This document shows, piece after piece, positions 58,247 to 64,000 of a DNA stretch of 64,000 nt. The position numbers were made by a program, and so were the translations under genes. Origin of the DNA: Choanephora cucurbitarum (taxonomy: Eukaryota; Mucoromycota; Mucoromycetes; Mucorales; Choanephoraceae); the NCBI GenBank assembly GCA_025331435.1, contig JAIWNI010000027.1, positions 186,001 to 250,000 of the forward strand. The letters are read 5' to 3'. Under the pieces are notes generated by a model, which was not told where the DNA came from, did not search any database, and was given only the letters and a program-made list of their open reading frames with translations. The stretch's first letter is position 1; each line of letters opens with the position of its first letter.

Positions 58247-59500
58247 ATGTTTGATCTTATTGATAGTGAGAAATGCTTTTCAAAAGGCATAAGTCCATAC
58301 AAACTCATTTCAGGTGAATTCGATGTCTGTTCACCTTATTTCCAAACCAAGAAAACTTTAGAACCCCCACATAAGAAACAAAAGAGTATGAAAAGCAATA
58401 CAGAGAGAGAGACAGAAGAAAGACATCAGACGATACGAACACAACTGTTGGCCTGTTTGGATCAGTTGGCTGAAGAATGGCCTGCTCAATGGAAAGAGAG
58501 ACAGACACCGACTACACAGAACACAGAAGCAGAAACAGTTGATTTTCCAAGTATGGCACAGATGGTGGAGATGGCACATCAGAAGTTTTCATTTGACACA
58601 ACAGAAGAAGAAGCGGTTGAATTAAAGGATCAGACAGTGGATTTGTTTTCAGTGTTTGGTACTGTCTATAGAAACAGTAGTGATACGATTGAATGGTTGC
58701 CATTGACCATGACAGCAAAGTACCTGATACCCCCTCACTCTACTTTTCTAATGGGATCCATGGAGAACACCATGGATCTCTTGGGCAATTATGGTAAGAT
58801 AAAGTGAGATCTACCAACAAGAAACTGATGGCATCGATTTAGTACAAAAGAGAGGTGGTGCTGATCTGATCGTGATGGATCCACCTTGGCCCAATAAGAG
58901 TGGTAAATAGAAACAACATAAATATGCTTTGACTGACACCTTTATCTTTTAAGTGCATCGATCCTCTCATTATGATACACAAGATATCTATGATCTCTAC
59001 AAGATACCCATGTTGAAATTGATTTCCAAGAAAAGTTTGGTGGCTATCTGGGTCACTAATAAGCCTAAATTCAGGAAATTCATTCTAGACAAACTCTTGC
59101 CTGCCTGGCAATTAGAATGTGTTGCTGAATGGGTCTGGCTCAAGACAACCACACAGGCTGAATCTGTCTGTCCTCTGGATTCACCCCATAAAAAGCCTTA
59201 TGAACAACTGATCTTGGCTCGACCTATCCATTCAGCATCTTCTTCTTCTATGCCCAAGACACATACGCTTATAAGTGTACCCAGTGTAAGACATTCAAGA
59301 AAACCTCCTTTAGAAGGTAGGATGAAAACAAAAAAAATCATTCTATTTAACCTGTCTTTATAGATATCTTGTTACCCTGGATTGATTCACAAGAACCCAT
59401 ATGTTTAGAACTGTTTGCTCGATGTTTAATGCCTGGTTGGATCAGTTGGGGAAATGAATGCCTAAGGTTTCAACATGCTAATTATTTTGAAAGACAATAA
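58247..59500 (+). CDS. METTL4: METTL4-like MT-A70 N6-adenine methyltransferase
   Basis: 368 residues from exons 58247-58793, 58843-58902, 58954-59316 and 59364-59500. Catalytic DPPW at 195-198 in ADLIVMDPPWPNKSV, followed by YKIPMLKL, WVTNKPKFRKFIL, PLDSPHKKPYEQLILAR, SVRHSRKPPL and LELFARCLMPGWISWGNECL, all in the order of human METTL4 (DPPWENKSV, LDSPHKKPYEGLILGR, HSHKPPL, LELFARNLQPGW). METTL4 proteins methylate adenine N6 in DNA or in U2 snRNA. Early-diverging fungi carry abundant 6mA, which makes this gene relevant to the host's epigenome. The N-terminal 180 residues are lineage-specific. The gene ends 5 bp before the convergent METTL25B gene. Confidence 0.93.
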
Positions 59501-59505
59501 ATCTC

Positions 59506-61089
59506 TTATTTTGTGGCAACAATCACCATATTTCGAGGAGAAGTAACAGGATCAAATAAGGGCCACATCCAGACATTCTTGGTAGGGCTATCGGGAATTG
59601 TCTGATCCAGATAGAGCCATCGATCCATCAGAATCAGGCTTTCGAGAACAGGACCCAACAAGACACGCAAGGTCCATAAGATAGCAATCTGTTTATCGAC
59701 ACCGCGTGCTTTATAGGTATCATAATACCCTTCAGCCTCTTCAGGTGGAATGGTGTCCTCAGGCAAATCTAGTCGTTTCAAGGCAGCCTGGACATAGACT
59801 GAAAAACAAGTGAAATCTTTCTTTTTGTTCAATCGACCAATCACCGGTGCCTTGGAAACATCCGTCAATCCTTTCTCTACCATGATGGCCTTTATAACAA
59901 CATGAGTTCATCAGATTATCATGCTTACATTTTCATTACCTGCAATAAGGCGCGAAAGAAATGATGCTCATAAGCCATCAAGGTCTCTTCCAATTGATCT
60001 TCCCATCGAGCAGGTGCTTGACATGATAACATCTTGGGTGTAGGACCTAACTGGAGACCTGACTGAGAGACAGTCTGACTCAAGGGAAAGCCTGCAGATG
60101 GATGGTGTTCTGTCAAGAAATGATAACAACAGCCTACATTGACAAAACAAGTGAAATCTGGACTGGTAGAGAACAAGCGCATCATCATACTGGCTAGATC
60201 CCCACAGGTATGCAATCCACACAGTAACCAGGTCTGGTTATCCTCACTCCATTTCGAGAGGATACTGGAGGCATTCTGGGGTGTGATCATATCAGTCACA
60301 TGGTAGAGTTTCAATGCTTCCTTGTTCAGTTTCTTCAGTATGCGCTCATCAAACCGTTTGGCTCCACATGTCTGGATCTCTGAGGAATCGACTGCCAGAA
60401 CCTTGAGATTGGATTGAAAGGCAAGGGATCGTGAAAGATAACCTTGACCTGCACCTAAATCCACAATGGAATTCAGCTGTTGATGAGATGCCATAGTCTG
60501 AATGACAGGCGTCATACGCTCTACCTTCAATCATTGAGTAGACTGAATGGGGCTATCTTATACAATTTACCTCATGTTTCTTTTTATCTGTCATGCCTGG
60601 TTGAATACATTTGTCTAATGTACTAATTGATTGCTAATAGTATATTAGTCTATATCATCTATGAAAATAGTAGGGCATAATGGCTTACTTTACAGCCATT
60701 TTGATTGAATCTAGGTAAGGCAATGTCTCTTGCCTGTTGAATAAACTCTTTTAATGATTCAGGCCAAGATTCCTAATTCAAGCTGATAAATAAGGAGAGA
60801 TGAAAGAACAGATGAAGGGTTTTACATTTAAATCTGATCCTGAAGCAATCTTGATGATAGAATGAATCCAGTCATCTTCAGACTCATGTTTAGGTAAAAG
60901 TACTTGACGCCATGTCTCTTCTAATACTGTATCCCATTGATTCAGAGTGATGAAATCAACAATATGAAGTGTAGTCCAGTGCTTATGAGCCTCAATAAAG
61001 TCAATCAAAGCCTCTGTATACTCTATTGGACTGGTATACTTTGAAGGTAGTTGAAGTTTATTCTGAGGAATCAGGTAAGGATCAAGCAT
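59506..61089 (-). CDS. METTL25/METTL25B (RRNAD1)-like methyltransferase
   Basis: Five exons, all phase 0 (61089-60826, 60772-60689, 60633-60571, 60524-59940, 59889-59506), give 459 residues, near the 475 of human METTL25B. The N-terminal part has LHIVDFITLNQWDTVLEETW (the family's HVVDFF...W module). Exon 3 supplies IQPGMTDKKKHE, matching the MSxKKxHEV motif. The SAM site is IVDLGAGQGYLSRSLAF, followed by VLAVDSSE. LLCGLHTCGDLASMMMRLF and FVNVGCCYHFLTE are diagnostic. The C-terminal helix and RPL-type WMWPLFDP complete it. Frames open upstream to 61146, but MLDPYLIPQ directly follows a pyrimidine tract. Substrates of the family are not established for fungi. Confidence 0.88.
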
Positions 61090-61427
61090 GTCACTTTGAG
61101 AGAGAGAAGAAAAAAAAATTTTTTTAACTCTTTTAAAACCATCCAATTCAAACTCAACTTATCTGCATAAGTCAATCCTCTTTGTAGAAGTAGTTCTTTA
61201 TATTTCAAGATGGATAGCCTTAACATCTTTTAACTCAAGTGGATACATAAAAGCAATAGCCAATCAGATGTCTTCTTTACTTACTATAAACAAGCCTAAT
61301 TTTATATAAATTGATGTCAATAAATACGATTTATTAAATCCCATGTGGATAAACCTTCATTTGGAGGATGAAAGGTGGATAGCTTAATTAGTTGTATTTC
61401 TTTCACTTTTTTCTTTTTTTTTAAACA
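61090..61427. other. Divergent promoter region of METTL25B and RhoGEF
   Basis: About 340 bp. An open minus frame (MLRLSILKYKELLLQRG, to about 61135) could be an additional 5' exon of METTL25B, but no strong splice donor joins it. Confidence 0.4.
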
Positions 61428-62457
61428 ATGCATAAGAGAGATGGTTCTGTCATCAAGAAACGCGCTTCTTCTCTCTTTAATGTGTTTACACCCACTACCC
61501 TTAAGCATAGAACATCAAGCGTATTAGAAGAACCTGTTGAATTCACTGAAGTGTATCCTGTCTCATTTGATGATTCTGGTTTCTGTCATCCACTGGAATC
61601 CAATGTCACAAGCAAACGAAGTCTAAGTCAGGGCAATATTCTGTCTAGCTGGACACAAGATTCATCCATCAAGCCAAAATCACATGATCAAAGAGAATCC
61701 AAAGCCATTCAGTATTGGCAATCAAAGACAGTAGAGAATATGATTCAGAGTAGTCTATCACTCTCATTGGACAATGCAAGTCATCTAATGCAACATTTAC
61801 ATGTAATTAACATCTAGAATTATATAGTACAATGAACGCAATCAAATGATGTCAAACTTTATTGTGGATGAACTTGAATCTACAGAAAAATCATTTTATC
61901 AATTTCTGTTATTTATTCAATCTGTAAGTTACTTTGTGGACACTATATAAAACTCACACTTTTTTTTTTGATCAGCATTATATGGAACCAATGATATCTC
62001 AATCAAGATATACCCTATTTCGTTCGAATGATGTTCATACACTCTTCTATCATCTACCTGATCTCATCTCAGTTGCCTCAAAGACACTGAGTAAATTAGA
62101 AGCCTGTCCTGGCTGGAAAGTGGGTCAGATCTTTCGAGAATTAGAACAGGATTTTGTGATCTATTTGAAATATGCTGTTCATTACAAAAGTCATCTCAAG
62201 GCCATTCGTCGTGCCAGTCTCAGTTGTCCATTAGAAAAGAAAGGGCATCGATTGGGTATAGCGGATTATTTGATTGCACCCTTTCAACGGATACCACGCT
62301 ATGAATTATTATTGAAAGGTAAACACAATACATGGAAGAAGACAGTGATTGATTTCTGTCATTAGATCTCTTGAAATACACACACAATCAAGATTTGATT
62401 TATGCAAAGAACATGATTAGTGGTTTAGCAGCCACAATGAATCAAATACAATATTAG
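61428..62457 (+). CDS. Small RhoGEF: Dbl-homology domain without PH domain
   Basis: 292 residues from exons 61428-61775, 61828-61923, 61976-62318 and 62366-62457. Residues 1-115 are Ser-rich and likely regulatory. The DH domain starts near 124 with FIVDELESTEKSFYQFL, includes LEQDFVIYLKYAVHY, and has the hallmark third conserved region IADYLIAPFQRIPRYELLLKDLLKYT. It should catalyse GDP-GTP exchange on a Rho/Rac GTPase. The protein ends after the last DH helix (LAATMNQIQY); no PH domain is seen before the stop or within the next 600 bp. Intron 1 begins with GC (GCAAGT, 61776-61827, 52 nt); the only GT alternative would be an intron of 25 nt. Confidence 0.85.
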
Positions 62458-63090
62458 ATTTATGCAACTCTGTTGTAAGACAAGTTAGGGATCCAATCAA
62501 ATCAGCCATTTGGATTCTAAGCCCTTTTACTGTTGATTAATTATAGAAACCAGGTTGCTGTAAATAGAAGATAAAACAAACGGTTTATTCTTATTGGCCC
62601 TTTTTTTTCTTCTTTTTGAAACAAGAATTTCAATTGAGAATAGAATATCATTAAAAGAGAATATATAGACAAATAGATATAAGGAGTTGAATAAAAAAAA
62701 AAATCTTTCCCTTTTTTGTTAACCTATCGGAGAAAGAAAAGAATGGTTATATACAAGTATGAAACAAGTGCAATCATCGATATATATATATATATATATA
62801 TGATTTAACTTATTTGGTACCTGAAAGAAGGAACGCACTATTTTATGCTGACTATTAAAATAGGAGAAAAAAAGGGTAAGAGATAGATAGCTTTATTCAT
62901 CATGATCTCATTTTCTAGTGACTTCATGGATTTTAAGGTTTATAGGGTTAAACAACAAAACCTATTTTTAGGTTCTTGACAAAAACAGTAAAATTTTTTC
63001 AATAACCGAGGTTAACTTATTTTTTTTTCTTTTTTCTTCTGTTTCTCATTGTTAGATTTGCCCTGTACATAATACTTCTCTCTATTTATC
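62458..63090. other. Intergenic region
   Basis: RhoGEF 3' flank and chitin synthase promoter. It contains an (AT)11 tract (62780-62801) and a T-rich leader before the next ATG. No gene seen. Confidence 0.5.
62780..62801 (+). repeat. (AT)11 microsatellite
   Basis: Eleven AT dinucleotides about 290 bp before the chitin synthase start. Confidence 0.9.
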
Positions 63091-64000
63091 ATGGAGAAAC
63101 AATCAGCAGAGACCAACAAGTTCCAAACATATCAACCCAATCTAAACCGAGAATTCTCAACCAGTAGCCATGAAGCCATGGCCTCAGATGCTGAGGCATT
63201 CATCACACAGCCTGTCAAAAGAGGTCGATCCTTAGTGAGGCCAGAGAGAGAACGAGTGGATCCGAATCATCGTCAGTTTCATTATCGACAAGCAGCCATT
63301 CAGGCACCTGCAGACACCATTCAGCCCAGCAGAACAGGCAATCAACCTCAGACATTGACCAGAAGAGGCACTACTAAATCAGTCGTCTTGAGAAGAGGCA
63401 AGAGTGTGCTTGGACGCGAAGAAAAGGGAGCTGATGAAGATGATTTTGCTTACCTTCAAGAAGACACAAAGAAGTCCTGGAAAGATAAATTACCTCGACC
63501 TTGGATGACCTATTGTTATCTATTGACCTGTTGTATACCACCTCAACTCTTGAGTCTTGTTGGTAAATAACATAATATTTTTTAAAGCAATGACTAACCA
63601 GATAATTAGGCATCAAGGCAGGTCCTGCTCAGACTGCTTGGAGAGAAAAGATGGGTTTGATCGGTATCATCCTCTGTATCATGGCAGCTGTCGGTTTCTT
63701 AACCTTTGGTTTCAATCAGGCTGCCTGTCCTTCAGGTGGCGACTTTTCAATTCATGGCAATGCCGTACCTCCAGGCTACCTTCTGATCCAAGGCTGGGCT
63801 TATATGTTGGCTGATTGGTCCGATCATCCCTCTTCCAATGGCTCCATCAATGTCCTCTATCCACCTTACAACGGCAGTGGACTGGATGCCTCTCTCTTAT
63901 TCCCTCAACGTTATACCGAATGTGACAATGTCTACCTTCCTCTTCAGGGCCAACAACCCAACTATTTCCCCTGTCAACTCTTCAATCCCAACTCAACCAC
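63091..64000 (+). CDS. Class IV (Chs3-type) chitin synthase, 3' part outside window
   Basis: Membrane glycosyltransferase that polymerises N-acetylglucosamine for the cell wall. Exons 63091-63562 and 63610 onwards join in phase 1 (LLSLVG-IKAGPAQTAWREKM). The cytosolic N-terminus carries GRSLVRPERERVDPNHRQFHY, a conserved element of Chs3-type enzymes. Two hydrophobic segments, WMTYCYLLTCCIPPQLLSLV and MGLIGIILCIMAAVGFLTFG, flank QTAWREK, again typical of the class. The following extracellular region (CPSGGDFSIHGNAVPPGYLL) resembles the cytochrome-b5-like part. About 287 residues are visible; the catalytic QXXRW region lies beyond the window. Confidence 0.92.

Noticed and set aside
61800..61827. 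25-nt GT-AG intron in the RhoGEF
   Set aside because: Too short for the other introns here; the GC-AG intron of 52 nt keeps the frame.

Overview
The window looks like nuclear DNA of an early-diverging fungus, most likely a Mucorales species (Mucoromycota). The signs are AT-rich intergenic DNA, genes cut by many short introns (about 46-65 nt, GT/GC...AG), pyrimidine-rich 5' leaders, and a fungal gene set: a class IV chitin synthase, ARG5,6, Spc7/KNL1, tricalbin and a Pho89-type phosphate carrier. No rRNA, tRNA, CRISPR array, intact transposon or bacterial operon was recognised. Most protein genes were re-assembled exon by exon, with the reading phase checked at each junction.

Layout. 1-8.2 kb is gene-dense: proteasome subunit beta-4 (partial), an MCT-like permease, a Mucoromycota-type membrane protein, a quinone-reductase-like MDR enzyme, the proteasome chaperone PAC1, a Tom6-like import subunit and the eEF2 chaperone HGH1. 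8.9-21 kb holds a DUF1772 membrane protein, an F-box protein, a Pho89-like phosphate symporter, the bifunctional arginine gene ARG5,6 and a zinc-ribbon protein. 21-30.4 kb is gene-poor: Old Yellow Enzyme stands alone between two deserts of 4.8 and 3.4 kb, which carry degenerate repeats and a relic of TMX2. 30.4-36.8 kb holds TMX2 and a large tricalbin (ER-plasma membrane tether), both on the minus strand.

37.9-42.6 kb is a tandem pair of sialate-O-acetylesterase-like (SASA) genes. The first is broken by one stop codon, and each copy lacks a different residue of the expected catalytic set. 43.2-49.8 kb holds a HAD phosphatase, ribosomal protein L4, DPM2 and the kinetochore scaffold Spc7/KNL1. 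A perfect 12-bp minisatellite follows at 50.3 kb.

51.5-62.5 kb is dense again: a tiny membrane protein, a probable FAAP100/FANCB-like protein, arginyl-tRNA synthetase, a stand-alone glutaredoxin-fold protein resembling the N-terminal domain of MDH1B, METTL4 and METTL25B methyltransferases meeting tail to tail 5 bp apart, and a short RhoGEF. The start of a class IV chitin synthase closes the window.

Functional links are loose, as expected for a eukaryote: proteasome (beta-4, PAC1), translation (RPL4, ArgRS, HGH1), ER functions (TMX2, tricalbin, DPM2), methylation (METTL4, METTL25B). The unusual features are first exons made only of ATG (three genes), two GC-AG introns, a long RPL4 intron with a hairpin, the decayed SASA pair, and gene relics in the deserts.
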